NCBI RefSeq assembly: GCF_011193355.1
Contig: NZ_CP049780.1
Span: 6,602,634-6,666,633 of the forward strand
DNA: 64,000 nt
Direction of reading: 5' to 3'
Source: Streptomyces sp. JB150
GTDB lineage: Bacteria; Actinomycetota; Actinomycetes; Streptomycetales; Streptomycetaceae
The notes below the pieces were generated by a model. That model did no database searches. It was given only the letters and a program-made list of their open reading frames with translations, and was not told where the DNA came from. The position numbers were made by a program, and so were the translations under genes. Positions 1-8,310 of this stretch are shown in pieces; position 1 is the first letter of the stretch; each line of letters opens with the position of its first letter.

Positions 1-645
1 ACGGCGCGCGGAGTGCGCAAGGTGCACGCCGTGCGCGGCGTCTCCTTCGTCGCCTACCGCGGCGAGGCCATCGGCCTGATCGGCTCCAACGGCTCCGGCA
101 AGTCCACCCTGCTGCGCGCCATCGCCGGCCTCCTCCCCGCCGAGAAGGGCAAGGTCTACACCGACGGCCAGCCCTCGCTCCTCGGCGTGAACGCGGCGCT
201 GATGAACGACCTGACCGGCGAGCGCAACGTCATATTGGGCGGGCTGGCGATGGGCATGTCCCGCGAGCAGATCAGGGAGCGCTACCAGGAGATCGTCGAC
301 TTCTCCGGCATCAACGAGAAGGGCGACTTCATCACCCTGCCGATGCGCACCTACTCCTCCGGCATGGCCGCCCGGCTGCGGTTCTCGATCGCCGCCGCGA
401 AGGACCACGACGTCCTCATGATCGACGAGGCGCTGGCCACCGGCGACCGCAAGTTCCAGAAGCGCTCCGAGGACCGCATCCGGGAGCTGCGCAAGGAGGC
501 CGGCACGGTCTTCCTGGTCAGCCACAACAACAAGTCCATCCGCGACACCTGCAACCGCGTGCTCTGGCTGGAGCGCGGCGAGCTGCGGATGGACGGGCCG
601 ACCGACGAGGTCCTGAAGGAGTACGAGAAGTTCACGGGCAAGTGA
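1..645 (+). CDS. ABC transporter ATP-binding protein, TagH-like (5' end outside window)
   Basis: ATPase subunit of an ABC-2 type exporter, probably for a cell-wall polysaccharide or teichoic-acid-like polymer, acting at the inner face of the membrane. The frame is open to base 1, so the true start lies upstream. Visible are Walker A GSNGSGKST, the signature YSSGMAARL, Walker B VLMIDEALATGD and the H-loop VSH. The spacing and the EALATGD stretch after Walker B are typical of the TagH/Wzt/RfbE branch. There is no Wzt-like C-terminal glycan-binding domain: the protein ends soon after the H-loop with KEYEKFTGK. A permease partner is expected just upstream. The family call is firm; the substrate is inferred. 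Confidence 0.9.
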   Translation, partial: TARGVRKVHAVRGVSFVAYRGEAIGLIGSNGSGKSTLLRAIAGLLPAEKGKVYTDGQPSLLGVNAALMNDLTGERNVILGGLAMGMSREQIRERYQEIVDFSGINEKGDFITLPMRTYSSGMAARLRFSIAAAKDHDVLMIDEALATGDRKFQKRSEDRIRELRKEAGTVFLVSHNNKSIRDTCNRVLWLERGELRMDGPTDEVLKEYEKFTGK

Positions 646-660
646 CCCCGTGCGCCCAGG

Positions 661-686
661 GCCCCGCCGGAACCCTCCGGCGGGGC
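661..686. terminator. Terminator after the ABC ATPase gene
   Basis: A perfect 11-bp inverted repeat (GCCCCGCCGGA and its complement, 661-671 and 676-686) with a 4-nt loop starts 15 nt after the stop codon. There is no T-tract, as is usual for high-GC actinobacteria. It separates this gene from the hopanoid operon. Confidence 0.8.
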
Positions 687-940
687 CCGGCGTGTGCGGA
701 GAAGACGTCAACTCCTGCCGCGGGCCGGAATCTTGGGGCCGATCGGTGTGTTCTCGTGATGCGCGGGACACCCTCGCGGACCGGTCCGCGTTGTACAACG
801 TAAGCTGTAGCGGTGCCGAATCGCGGCAAGTGGGGAGATAATGCGCGCCTCCCTCCGCCGGGCGGCCGGGTGAACGCCGGGCGGCGTGTCCGAAATAGTG
901 TGAATTGGGTCGGCAGTGTAGAACGGGAGATGTGACGGCA
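687..940. other. Upstream region of the hopanoid operon
   Basis: No full gene is visible. It holds a 12-bp perfect palindrome (789-800) and, after a GGGGAG ribosome-binding-like stretch at 832-837, a 10-codon ORF at 841-873 (MRASLRRAAG, stop). An AT-richer block (about 885-925) just before the leader ORF at 941 probably contains the promoter, but no hexamer pair is convincing. The 10-codon ORF could be chance. Confidence 0.4.
789..800. promoter_or_regulatory. Palindrome CGTTGTACAACG, possible operator of the hopanoid operon
   Basis: A perfect 12-bp palindrome stands in an AT-poor intergenic region about 140 bp before the first ORF of the operon. It does not extend beyond 12 bp. Its size suits a dimeric repressor such as a TetR-type protein, but no regulator gene is adjacent. 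The role is inferred from position and symmetry only. Confidence 0.35.
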
Positions 941-1006
941 ATGGCTACGGAAACTCCCCGGCTCCCCGAAGCATGTGCCGTCCCCGCCCGAGGCAGCGCA
1001 CGGTGA
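941..1006 (+). CDS. Putative 21-aa leader ORF translationally coupled to hpnC
   Basis: ATG at 941 is preceded by GGGAGA (925-930) at good spacing. The ORF encodes 21 residues, beginning MATETPRL and ending ARGSAR. Its TGA (1004-1006) overlaps the GTG start proposed for hpnC (1003) in a GTGA junction, the same geometry seen throughout this operon. hpnC itself has only a weak ribosome binding site, so translation of this leader may deliver ribosomes to it. I know no family for the peptide. The alternative is that hpnC starts at ATG 973 and this frame is accidental. Confidence 0.45.
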   Translation: MATETPRLPEACAVPARGSAR

Positions 1007-1905
1007 CGGCGGTCGGCACCGCACACCGCGCCGACCCGGAGCGCGCCACGCTCGGCAAGGCCGCGGGCGAGAACTTCCCCGTGGCCCCGTTCTTCCTGCC
1101 CCGGGCCTGGCGCGCCGACCTGATGGCGGTCTACGGCTTCGCCCGCCTCGTCGACGACATCGGCGACGGCGACCTCGCCCCCGGCGGTGCCGACGCCCGC
1201 CTGCTCGGCGTCGCCCCGGATCGGGCCGAGGACCGCCTGGCCCTGCTCGACGCCTTCGAGGCCGACCTGCGCCGGGTCTTCGACGGCGAACCCCGCCACC
1301 CGCTGCTGCGCCGGCTCCAGCGGACCGTCCGCCGCCGCTCGCTCACCCCCGAGCCGTTCCTCGGGCTGATCGCCGCCAACCGCCAGGACCAGCTCGTCGG
1401 CCGCTACGAGACCTACGACGACCTGCTCGCCTACTGCGAGCTGTCCGCCAACCCCGTCGGCCGTCTGGTCCTCGCCGTCACCGGCACCGCCACCCCCGAG
1501 CGGATCCGCCGCTCCGACATGATCTGCACCGCCCTGCAGATCGTCGAACACCTCCAGGACGTCGCCGAGGACCTCGGCCGCGACCGGATCTACCTGCCCG
1601 CCGCGGACATGAGGCGCTTTCACGTCCGCGAGGCGGACCTCGCCACCCCCTCGGCGGGCGCGTCGGTGCGCGCGCTGGTCGCGTACGAAGCGCAACGCGC
1701 CCGCGATCTGCTGAATGAAGGCGCCCCCCTCGTGGGTAGCGTGCAGGGCAGGCTCAGGCTGCTGCTCGCGGGGTTCGTGGCGGGGGGGAGGGCGGCCGTC
1801 GACGCGATCGCCGCCGCCGACTACGACGTACTTCCCGGCCCGCCCAAGCCCGGCAAGCTCCGGTTGCTGCGCGCGGTGGGCGTGACTCTGCGAGGAGAGG
1901 GGTGA
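1003..1905 (+). CDS. hpnC: Squalene synthase HpnC (hydroxysqualene synthase-type)
   Basis: Member of the squalene/phytoene synthase family. In the bacterial three-step route HpnD makes presqualene diphosphate from two farnesyl diphosphates, HpnC converts it to hydroxysqualene and HpnE reduces this to squalene. With the GTG start at 1003 the protein has 300 aa and opens MTAVGTAHRADPERATL. The first Asp-rich motif is DDIGD (residues 51-55); the second is degenerate, HLQDVAEDLGRDRIYLP (about 183-199), where NILRDVxED is usual. An in-frame ATG at 973 would add ten residues of unlikely composition. Its stop overlaps the hpnD start by 4 bp. Confidence 0.92.
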   Translation: MTAVGTAHRADPERATLGKAAGENFPVAPFFLPRAWRADLMAVYGFARLVDDIGDGDLAPGGADARLLGVAPDRAEDRLALLDAFEADLRRVFDGEPRHPLLRRLQRTVRRRSLTPEPFLGLIAANRQDQLVGRYETYDDLLAYCELSANPVGRLVLAVTGTATPERIRRSDMICTALQIVEHLQDVAEDLGRDRIYLPAADMRRFHVREADLATPSAGASVRALVAYEAQRARDLLNEGAPLVGSVQGRLRLLLAGFVAGGRAAVDAIAAADYDVLPGPPKPGKLRLLRAVGVTLRGEG

Positions 1906-2852
1906 TCCGGGCCGTGGAGTCGGAACCACACGTGTCCGCACCGGTACTCGCCGCCTACCGTTACTGCGAGGCCGTCACCGGCCAGCAGGCCCGCAACTTC
2001 GCCTACGGCATCCGGCTGCTGCCGACGCCCAAGCGCCGCGCGATGTCGGCGCTGTACGCGTTCTCCCGGCGGGTCGACGACATCGGCGACGGCGCGCTCA
2101 CCGGCGAGGTGAAGACGGCCAGGCTCGAGGAGACCCGGTCGCTGCTCACCCGGATCCGCGAGGACGGCATCGACGAGGACGACACCGACCCGGTCGGCGT
2201 CGCCCTCGCGCACGCCGCCCGGACCTTCCCGATCCCGCTCGGCGGCCTGGACGAGCTGATCGACGGCGTGCTGATGGACGTGCGCGGCGAGACCTACGAG
2301 ACCTGGGACGACCTCAAGCGCTACTGCCGCTGTGTGGCCGGCGCCATCGGCCGCCTCTCCCTCGGCGTGTTCGGCACCGAACCGGGAGCCCGTGACGCCG
2401 AACGCGCCCCCGAGTACGCCGACACGCTCGGGCTGGCCCTCCAGCTGACCAACATCCTGCGCGACGTCCGCGAGGACGCCGAGGGCGGGCGCACCTATCT
2501 GCCCGCCGACGACCTGGCCAAGTTCGGCTGCTCCGGCGGGTTCGCCGGACCGACCCCGCCGGAGGGCTCCGACTTCGCCGGCCTCGTCCACTTCGAGGTC
2601 CGCCGCGCCCGCGCCCTGTTCGCCGAGGGCTACCAGCTGCTCCCCATGCTCGACCGGCGCAGCGGCGCCTGCGTCGCTGCCATGGCCGGCATCTACCGCC
2701 GCCTCCTGGACCGCATCGAACGCGACCCCGAGGCGGTGCTGCGCGGCCGCGTCTCCCTGCCGGGACGGGAGAAGGCCTACGTCGCCGTCCGCGGCCTGTC
2801 CGGCCTCGACACCCGCCACGTCACCCGGCGCACCGTCAGGAGGCGCGTCTGA
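1902..2852 (+). CDS. hpnD: Presqualene diphosphate synthase HpnD
   Basis: Condenses two farnesyl diphosphates to presqualene diphosphate, the first committed step to squalene. The 316-aa protein has both canonical Asp-rich motifs: RRVDDIGD (DDIGD at 59-63) and NILRDVREDAEGGRTYLP (D188 to D192 region). The GTG start at 1902 overlaps the hpnC stop (GTGA). It is the more typical of the two paralogues, keeping the NILRDV sequence that HpnC has lost. Its stop shares one base with the start of the next small ORF, so translation is probably continuous. Confidence 0.93.
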   Translation: MIRAVESEPHVSAPVLAAYRYCEAVTGQQARNFAYGIRLLPTPKRRAMSALYAFSRRVDDIGDGALTGEVKTARLEETRSLLTRIREDGIDEDDTDPVGVALAHAARTFPIPLGGLDELIDGVLMDVRGETYETWDDLKRYCRCVAGAIGRLSLGVFGTEPGARDAERAPEYADTLGLALQLTNILRDVREDAEGGRTYLPADDLAKFGCSGGFAGPTPPEGSDFAGLVHFEVRRARALFAEGYQLLPMLDRRSGACVAAMAGIYRRLLDRIERDPEAVLRGRVSLPGREKAYVAVRGLSGLDTRHVTRRTVRRRV

Positions 2853-2968
2853 TGCGGCACACGGTCAAGCGGGACGCAACCCTCCGCCGCGAGGGCGCGT
2901 CCCTGTCGGCGGCGGTCCGTACCGGAAGCCGCCCGCGCGGCGCGGGCGCGGGGGAGGGCGCACGATGA
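2852..2968 (+). CDS. Small 38-aa basic protein between hpnD and hpnE
   Basis: ATG at 2852 overlaps the hpnD stop by one base (TGATG), and the TGA at 2966-2968 overlaps the hpnE ATG by four bases (ATGA), so the ORF exactly fills the interval between two genes of one operon. The hpnD 3' end supplies an AGGAGG (2838-2843) for its initiation. The peptide starts MRHTVKRDATLRREGASL and ends AGEGAR; it is Arg/Gly/Ala-rich without a membrane segment. From memory it resembles the small Streptomyces proteins called DUF6380, which I could not check. A coding or purely translational-coupling role are both possible; function unknown. Confidence 0.6.
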   Translation: MRHTVKRDATLRREGASLSAAVRTGSRPRGAGAGEGAR

Positions 2969-4392
2969 CCGACGGCGCGACAGAGGCACGGGTGCCGGCC
3001 GGTGTCCCGTCGGGACAGGGCCGTCGCGCCGTGGTGGTCGGCGGCGGGCTCGCCGGGATCACCGCCGCGCTCGCGCTCGCCGACGCCGGCGTGCGCGTCA
3101 CCCTGCTCGAAGGCCGGCCCCGGCTCGGCGGCCTCGCCTTCTCCTTCCGGCGCGGCGAGCTGACCGTCGACAACGGCCAGCACGTCTACCTGCGCTGCTG
3201 CACCGCCTACCGCTGGTTCCTCGAGCGCGTCGACGGTGCGGCGCTGGCCCCGCTCCAGAACCGGCTCGACGTCCCCGTGCTCGACCTCACCAAGCCCGAG
3301 GGCCGGCGGCTCGGCCGGCTGCGGCGCGACGCGCTGCCCGTCCCGCTGCACTTGGGGCGCAGCCTCGCGACGTACCCGCACCTCTCGCTCGCCGAGCGCG
3401 CCCGGGTCGGCCGGGCCGCACTCGCGCTCCAGCAGCTCGACCTCACCGATCCGGCCCTGGACGGCCAGGACTTCGGCAGCTGGCTGACCGCGCACGGCCA
3501 GTCCGCGCGTGCCGTCGAGGCCCTGTGGGACCTGGTCGGCGTCGCCACCCTCAACGCGGTCGCCGGCGACAGCTCCCTGGGGCTCGCCGCGATGGTCTTC
3601 AAGACCGGCCTCCTCTCCGAGCCCGGCGCGGCGGACATCGGCTGGGCCCGCGTCCCGCTGGGCGAACTGCACGACCGGCTGGCCCGCAAGGCACTCGACG
3701 CCGCCGGCGTACGCACCGCACTCCGTACCCGCGTCACCGCCATCTCCCAAGGCCACGACGGCCGTTGGAGCGTCCAGGTGCCCGGCGAGAGCATCGAGGC
3801 GGACGCGGTCGTGCTCGCCGTACCACAGCGCGAGACGCACGACCTGCTGCCGGCCGGTGCCCTCGACGCCCCCGAACGGCTGCTGCGGATCGGCACCGCG
3901 CCGATCCTCAACATCCACGTCGTCTACGACCGCATGGTGCTGAACACCCCGTTCCTCACCGCGCTCGGCACCCCCGTGCAGTGGGTCTTCGACCGCACCG
4001 AGGCGTCCGGACTGACCGGCGGCCAGTACCTGGCGCTGTCCCAGTCCGCCGCGCACGACGAGATCGACGCCCCGGTGGCCGCGCTGCGCGAGCGCTACCT
4101 GCCCGAGCTGGAACGGCTCCTGCCCCGCACCCGCGGCGCCGGAGTCAAGGACTTCTTCGTCACCCGGGAGCGCACCGCCACCTTCGCTCCCGCCCCCGGC
4201 GTCGGGCGGCTGCGGCCCGGCGCCCGCACCAAGGCCCCCGGCCTGTACCTGGCCGGAGCGTGGACCGCCACCGGGTGGCCCGCGACCATGGAGAGTGCGG
4301 TCCGCAGCGGCATCAGCGCGGCGGACGCCGCGCTGCGCGCCCTCGGCCGGCCCCGCCCCCGTCACCTCTTCGACGTCGAGGAGGCCGCCTGA
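2965..4392 (+). CDS. hpnE: Hydroxysqualene dehydroxylase HpnE
   Basis: FAD-dependent amine-oxidase-fold enzyme that reduces hydroxysqualene to squalene, completing the HpnCDE route. The 475-aa protein carries the dinucleotide-binding glycines GGGLAG (residues 26-31) followed by the Glu-rich end of strand 2 (LLEGRPRLGG), and the C-terminal FAD motif GLYLAGAWTATGWPATMESA typical of this family. The ATG at 2965 overlaps the stop of the preceding small ORF, and the stop overlaps the next gene by one base. The first about 20 residues are a variable leader before the Rossmann fold. Confidence 0.93.
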   Translation: MTDGATEARVPAGVPSGQGRRAVVVGGGLAGITAALALADAGVRVTLLEGRPRLGGLAFSFRRGELTVDNGQHVYLRCCTAYRWFLERVDGAALAPLQNRLDVPVLDLTKPEGRRLGRLRRDALPVPLHLGRSLATYPHLSLAERARVGRAALALQQLDLTDPALDGQDFGSWLTAHGQSARAVEALWDLVGVATLNAVAGDSSLGLAAMVFKTGLLSEPGAADIGWARVPLGELHDRLARKALDAAGVRTALRTRVTAISQGHDGRWSVQVPGESIEADAVVLAVPQRETHDLLPAGALDAPERLLRIGTAPILNIHVVYDRMVLNTPFLTALGTPVQWVFDRTEASGLTGGQYLALSQSAAHDEIDAPVAALRERYLPELERLLPRTRGAGVKDFFVTRERTATFAPAPGVGRLRPGARTKAPGLYLAGAWTATGWPATMESAVRSGISAADAALRALGRPRPRHLFDVEEAA

Positions 4393-5528
4393 TGAACGGG
4401 CCGAACGGCGTGGCCGGCCCCCGCACCCCCGGTATCGCAACAAGAGGAGAGACTGTGCCCACTGTGCCCCCGGCCTCGAAGGCCGCTCGAGAGACCGCGG
4501 TGGACGTGACCGCGCTCCTGGAGCGCGGCCGGACCCTGGCCGCACCGGTACTGCGAGCGGCCATCGACCGCCTGGCGCCTCCCATGGACACGGTCGCCGC
4601 CTACCACTTCGGCTGGATCGACGCCGACGGCAACCCGGCCTCCGGCGACAGCGGCAAGGCCGTGCGCCCCGCGCTGGCCGTGCTGTCCGCCGAGGTCACC
4701 GGGGCCGCCCCGGAGATCGGCGTGCCCGGCGCCGTCGCCGTCGAACTGGTCCACAACTTCTCCCTGCTCCACGACGACCTGATGGACGGCGACGAACAGC
4801 GCCGCCACCGCGACACCGTCTGGAAGGTGCACGGCCCCGCCCAGGCGATCCTGGTCGGCGACGCCCTGTTCGCCCTCGCCAACGAACTGCTGCTGGAGCT
4901 GGGCACCGTCGAGGCCGGCCGCGCCACCCGCCGGCTGACCACCGCGAGCCGTGCCCTGATCGACGGCCAGGCCCAGGACATCTCCTACGAGCACCGCGAC
5001 CGGGTCAGCGTCGAGGAGTGCCTGGAGATGGAGGGCAACAAGACCGGCGCCCTGCTCGCCTGCGCCTGCTCCATCGGCGCGGTGCTCGGCGGCGCCGACG
5101 ACCGCACCGCCGACACCCTGGAGAAGTACGGTTACCACCTCGGCCTCGCCTTCCAGGCCGTGGACGACCTGCTCGGCATCTGGGGCGACCCGGAGGCCAC
5201 CGGCAAGCAGACCTGGAGCGATCTGCGCCAGCGCAAGAAGTCGCTGCCCGTCGTGGCCGCGCTCGCCGCCGGCGGCAGCGCCTCCGAGCGGCTCGGCGAG
5301 ATCCTCGCCGCCGACGCCAAGAGCAGCGACTTCGCCACCTTCTCCGAGGAGGAGTTCGCCGCCCGCGCCGCCCTCATCGAGGAGGCGGGCGGCCGCGAGT
5401 GGACCGCCGAGGAGGCGCGCCGCCAGTACGCCATCGCCCTGGACGCCCTCGACGCCGTGGACATGCCCGACCGGGTGCGGGCCCAGTTCGCCGCGCTCGC
5501 CGACTTCGTCGTCGTACGGAAGAGATGA
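4392..5528 (+). CDS. Polyprenyl diphosphate synthase (farnesyl diphosphate synthase-type)
   Basis: Trans-isoprenyl diphosphate synthase that probably supplies farnesyl diphosphate to HpnC/D. The first Asp-rich motif is HDDLMD (D128, D129, D132) and the second AVDDLLGIWGD (D258, D259). The ATG at 4392 shares a base with the hpnE stop and gives 378 aa. A GTG at 4455 has a far better ribosome binding site (AGGAG 4445-4449) and would remove 21 low-complexity residues, so the true start may be 4455. Product chain length cannot be settled from the sequence; farnesyl is inferred from the pathway. Confidence 0.9.
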   Translation: MNGPNGVAGPRTPGIATRGETVPTVPPASKAARETAVDVTALLERGRTLAAPVLRAAIDRLAPPMDTVAAYHFGWIDADGNPASGDSGKAVRPALAVLSAEVTGAAPEIGVPGAVAVELVHNFSLLHDDLMDGDEQRRHRDTVWKVHGPAQAILVGDALFALANELLLELGTVEAGRATRRLTTASRALIDGQAQDISYEHRDRVSVEECLEMEGNKTGALLACACSIGAVLGGADDRTADTLEKYGYHLGLAFQAVDDLLGIWGDPEATGKQTWSDLRQRKKSLPVVAALAAGGSASERLGEILAADAKSSDFATFSEEEFAARAALIEEAGGREWTAEEARRQYAIALDALDAVDMPDRVRAQFAALADFVVVRKR

Positions 5529-5557
5529 TCACTATCGGCCGAATAGCCCTCGCGTAG
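5525..5557 (+). CDS. Candidate 10-aa micro-ORF overlapping the end of the prenyl synthase gene
   Basis: ATG at 5525 overlaps the upstream stop in an ATGA junction and opens ten codons (MITIGRIALA) ending at TAG 5555-5557, 88 bp before shc. The geometry repeats that of the two other small ORFs of this operon, but so short a frame is easily accidental. It lies in the only sizeable gap within the first half of the operon. Confidence 0.2.
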   Translation: MITIGRIALA

Positions 5558-5645
5558 TCGCCGGCCGGTGCGCGCAGCCGCGCACCGGCCGACGGCGGAC
5601 CCACAGCAGACAGCACGCCTTGCAGGACTGCACGAAGGGGAAGCC

Positions 5646-7664
5646 ATGACAGCGACGACCGACGGAAGCACCGGGGCGGCCCTGCCGGCCCGCGCTGCCG
5701 CGGCCAGCGACACCGACACCATCCCCGAGGCGGCCGGGGTCCACGAAGCCGCCGTCCGCGCCACCTTGCGCGCCACCGACTTCCTGCTCGCCCGGCAGGA
5801 CGCGGAGGGCTGGTGGAAGGGCGACCTGGAGACCAACGTCACCATGGACGCCGAAGACCTGCTGCTCCGTCAGTTCCTGGGCATCCAGGACGAGGAGACC
5901 ACCCGGGCCGCCGCCCTCTTCATCCGCGGCGAGCAGCGTGAGGACGGCACCTGGGCCACCTTCTACGGCGGCCCCGGCGAACTGTCCACCACCATCGAGG
6001 CGTACGTCGCCCTGCGGCTGGCCGGGGACGCGCCGGACGCGCCGCACATGGCCAAAGCCTCCGCCTGGATCCGCGCGCAGGGCGGGATCGCCGCCGCCCG
6101 GGTCTTCACCCGCATCTGGCTCGCCCTGTTCGGCTGGTGGAAGTGGGAGGACCTGCCCGAACTGCCGCCGGAGCTGATCTGGTTCCCGTCCTGGTTCCCG
6201 CTCAACATCTACGACTTCGGCTGCTGGGCCCGGCAGACCATCGTCCCCCTCACCATCGTCTCCGCCAAGCGCCCGGTGCGCCCCGCGCCCTTCCCGCTGG
6301 ACGAGCTGCACACCGACCCCGCCCGCCCGAACCCGCCGCGGCCGCTCGCCCCCGCGGCCAGCTGGGACGGCGCCTTCCAGCGGCTCGACAAGGGCCTGCA
6401 CGCCGTGCGCAGGGTGCTGCCGAAGCGGCTGCGCAAGGCGGCGATGCACACCGCCGCCCGCTGGATCATCGAACGGCAGGAGAACGACGGCTGCTGGGGC
6501 GGCATCCAGCCGCCGGCCGTGTACTCGATCATCGCGCTGCACCTGCTCGGCTACGACCTCCAGCACCCGGTGATGCGCGAGGGCCTGGCCTCACTGGACC
6601 GCTTCGCCGTCTGGCGCGAGGACGGCGCGCGCATGATCGAGGCCTGCCAGTCCCCGGTGTGGGACACCTGCCTCGCCACCATCGCCCTGGTCGACGCCGG
6701 ACTCCCCGCCGACCACCCGCAGCTGGTCAAGGCCGCCGACTGGATGCTCGGCGAGGAGATCGTCCGGCGCGGCGACTGGGCCGTGCGCCGGCCCGAACTC
6801 CCGCCCGGCGGCTGGGCGTTCGAGTTCCACAACGACAACTACCCCGACATCGACGACACCGCCGAGGTCGTCCTCGCGCTGCGCCGGGTCAGGCACCCCC
6901 AGCCGGATCTCGTGGACCGGGCGATCGGGCGCGGGGTGCGCTGGAACCTCGGCATGCAGTCGAAGAACGGCGCCTGGGGGGCCTTCGACGTCGACAACAC
7001 CAGCCCGCTGCCCAACCGGCTGCCGTTCTGCGACTTCGGCGAGGTCATCGACCCGCCGTCCGCCGACGTCACCGCGCACGTCGTGGAGATGCTGGCCGTC
7101 GAGGGCCTGGCGCACGACCCGCGCACCCGGCGCGGCATCGACTGGCTGCTCGCCGAACAGGAGCCGGACGGCTCGTGGTTCGGCCGCTGGGGCGTCAACT
7201 ACATCTACGGCACCGGCTCGGTGGTCCCCGCGCTCGTCGCGGCCGGACTGCCCACCGCGCACCCGGCGATCCGCCGCGCGGTGACCTGGCTGCAGCAGGT
7301 GCAGAACGACGACGGCGGCTGGGGCGAGGACCTGCGCTCCTACAAGTACGCCAAGGAGTGGCGCGGCCGCGGCGCCTCCACCGCCTCCCAGACCGCCTGG
7401 GCACTCATGGCCCTGCTGGCGGCGGGCGAGCGGGAGTCCCCGGCCGTCGAGCGCGGCATCGCCTGGCTCGTCGCGACCCAGCGGGAGGACGGATCCTGGG
7501 ACGAGCCGTACTTCACCGGCACCGGCTTTCCCTGGGACTTCTCCATCAACTACCACCTCTACCGGCAGGTCTTCCCGCTCACCGCGCTCGGCCGGTACCT
7601 GCACGGCGAGCCGTTCTCCGGCAAGCAGCCGAGGAAACCGCTCGCCGAGGCCAAGGGGAGCTGA
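5646..7664 (+). CDS. shc: Squalene-hopene cyclase
   Basis: Monotopic membrane-bound terpene cyclase converting squalene to hopene/hopanol. The 672-aa protein matches the family length. The catalytic acid motif is DIDDTA (D401, D403, D404), equivalent to the DxDD box, and several QW repeats are present (for example QENDGCWGG, QEPDGSWFGRWG, QNDDGGWGED, QREDGSWDE). The ATG at 5646 follows GAAGGGG at suitable spacing; a longer frame upstream lacks a comparable site. Its stop overlaps the hpnG start by one base. This is the central enzyme of the cluster. Confidence 0.97.
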   Translation: MTATTDGSTGAALPARAAAASDTDTIPEAAGVHEAAVRATLRATDFLLARQDAEGWWKGDLETNVTMDAEDLLLRQFLGIQDEETTRAAALFIRGEQREDGTWATFYGGPGELSTTIEAYVALRLAGDAPDAPHMAKASAWIRAQGGIAAARVFTRIWLALFGWWKWEDLPELPPELIWFPSWFPLNIYDFGCWARQTIVPLTIVSAKRPVRPAPFPLDELHTDPARPNPPRPLAPAASWDGAFQRLDKGLHAVRRVLPKRLRKAAMHTAARWIIERQENDGCWGGIQPPAVYSIIALHLLGYDLQHPVMREGLASLDRFAVWREDGARMIEACQSPVWDTCLATIALVDAGLPADHPQLVKAADWMLGEEIVRRGDWAVRRPELPPGGWAFEFHNDNYPDIDDTAEVVLALRRVRHPQPDLVDRAIGRGVRWNLGMQSKNGAWGAFDVDNTSPLPNRLPFCDFGEVIDPPSADVTAHVVEMLAVEGLAHDPRTRRGIDWLLAEQEPDGSWFGRWGVNYIYGTGSVVPALVAAGLPTAHPAIRRAVTWLQQVQNDDGGWGEDLRSYKYAKEWRGRGASTASQTAWALMALLAAGERESPAVERGIAWLVATQREDGSWDEPYFTGTGFPWDFSINYHLYRQVFPLTALGRYLHGEPFSGKQPRKPLAEAKGS

Positions 7665-8305
7665 TGACCCCACCGCCCGCCCCGGCCCCGCTGCTGATCG
7701 CCTGCGCGCTCGGCATCGAGCACCTGGCCCTGCGCCTGGGCGACCGCGGCGGCTCGGGCGGGCCCGTCACCGTGCTGCGCACCGGCATGGGCCCGAAGGC
7801 GGCCGAGCGCTCGGTGACCCGGGTGCTGGCCGACCCGGCGCTCGCCGGTGCCGCCGTCCTCGCCACCGGCTTCTGCGCGGGGCTCGCCCCCGGCATGCAC
7901 CCCGGCGACCTGGTCGTCGCCGAGGAGACCCGGGACCCGCGCGGCAGCACCCCCTGCGTACGCACCGGCCTGCTCGTCAAGGAACTCACGCGCGCCGTGC
8001 CCGGCCGCACCGTCCACACCGGCCCCCTCACCGGCTCCGACCACGTGGTCCGCGGCGCCGAACGCGCCGACCTGCGGTCGACCGGCGCGATCGCGGCCGA
8101 CATGGAGTCGGCGGCCACGCTTCTGAGCGCCGTGCGCGGGGGCGAGCGACCGGTTGCGGCCGTCCGGGTGGTCGTGGACGCTCCGGAACATGAACTCGTC
8201 CGCATCGGCACGGTGCGCGGTGGAATATCGGCTTTCCGCGTCCTACGTTCCATCCTTCCCGCTTTCTTTGAATGGCACCGTAATGTGCTGCTCCCCAGGA
8301 GGTGA
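7664..8305 (+). CDS. hpnG: Hopanoid-associated nucleoside phosphorylase HpnG
   Basis: Member of the phosphorylase/nucleosidase (PNP/MTAN-like) superfamily; the family member HpnG removes adenine from adenosylhopane to give (phospho)ribosylhopane. The 213-aa protein shows RTGMGPKAAE near the N-terminus, ATGFCAGLAPGMHPGDLVVAEE and the family's AADMESAA segment, where the Glu contacts the ribose. The start overlaps the shc stop (TGATG). It sits directly before hpnH, whose product is its substrate. Confidence 0.9.
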   Translation: MTPPPAPAPLLIACALGIEHLALRLGDRGGSGGPVTVLRTGMGPKAAERSVTRVLADPALAGAAVLATGFCAGLAPGMHPGDLVVAEETRDPRGSTPCVRTGLLVKELTRAVPGRTVHTGPLTGSDHVVRGAERADLRSTGAIAADMESAATLLSAVRGGERPVAAVRVVVDAPEHELVRIGTVRGGISAFRVLRSILPAFFEWHRNVLLPRR

Positions 8306-8310
8306 GCCCG

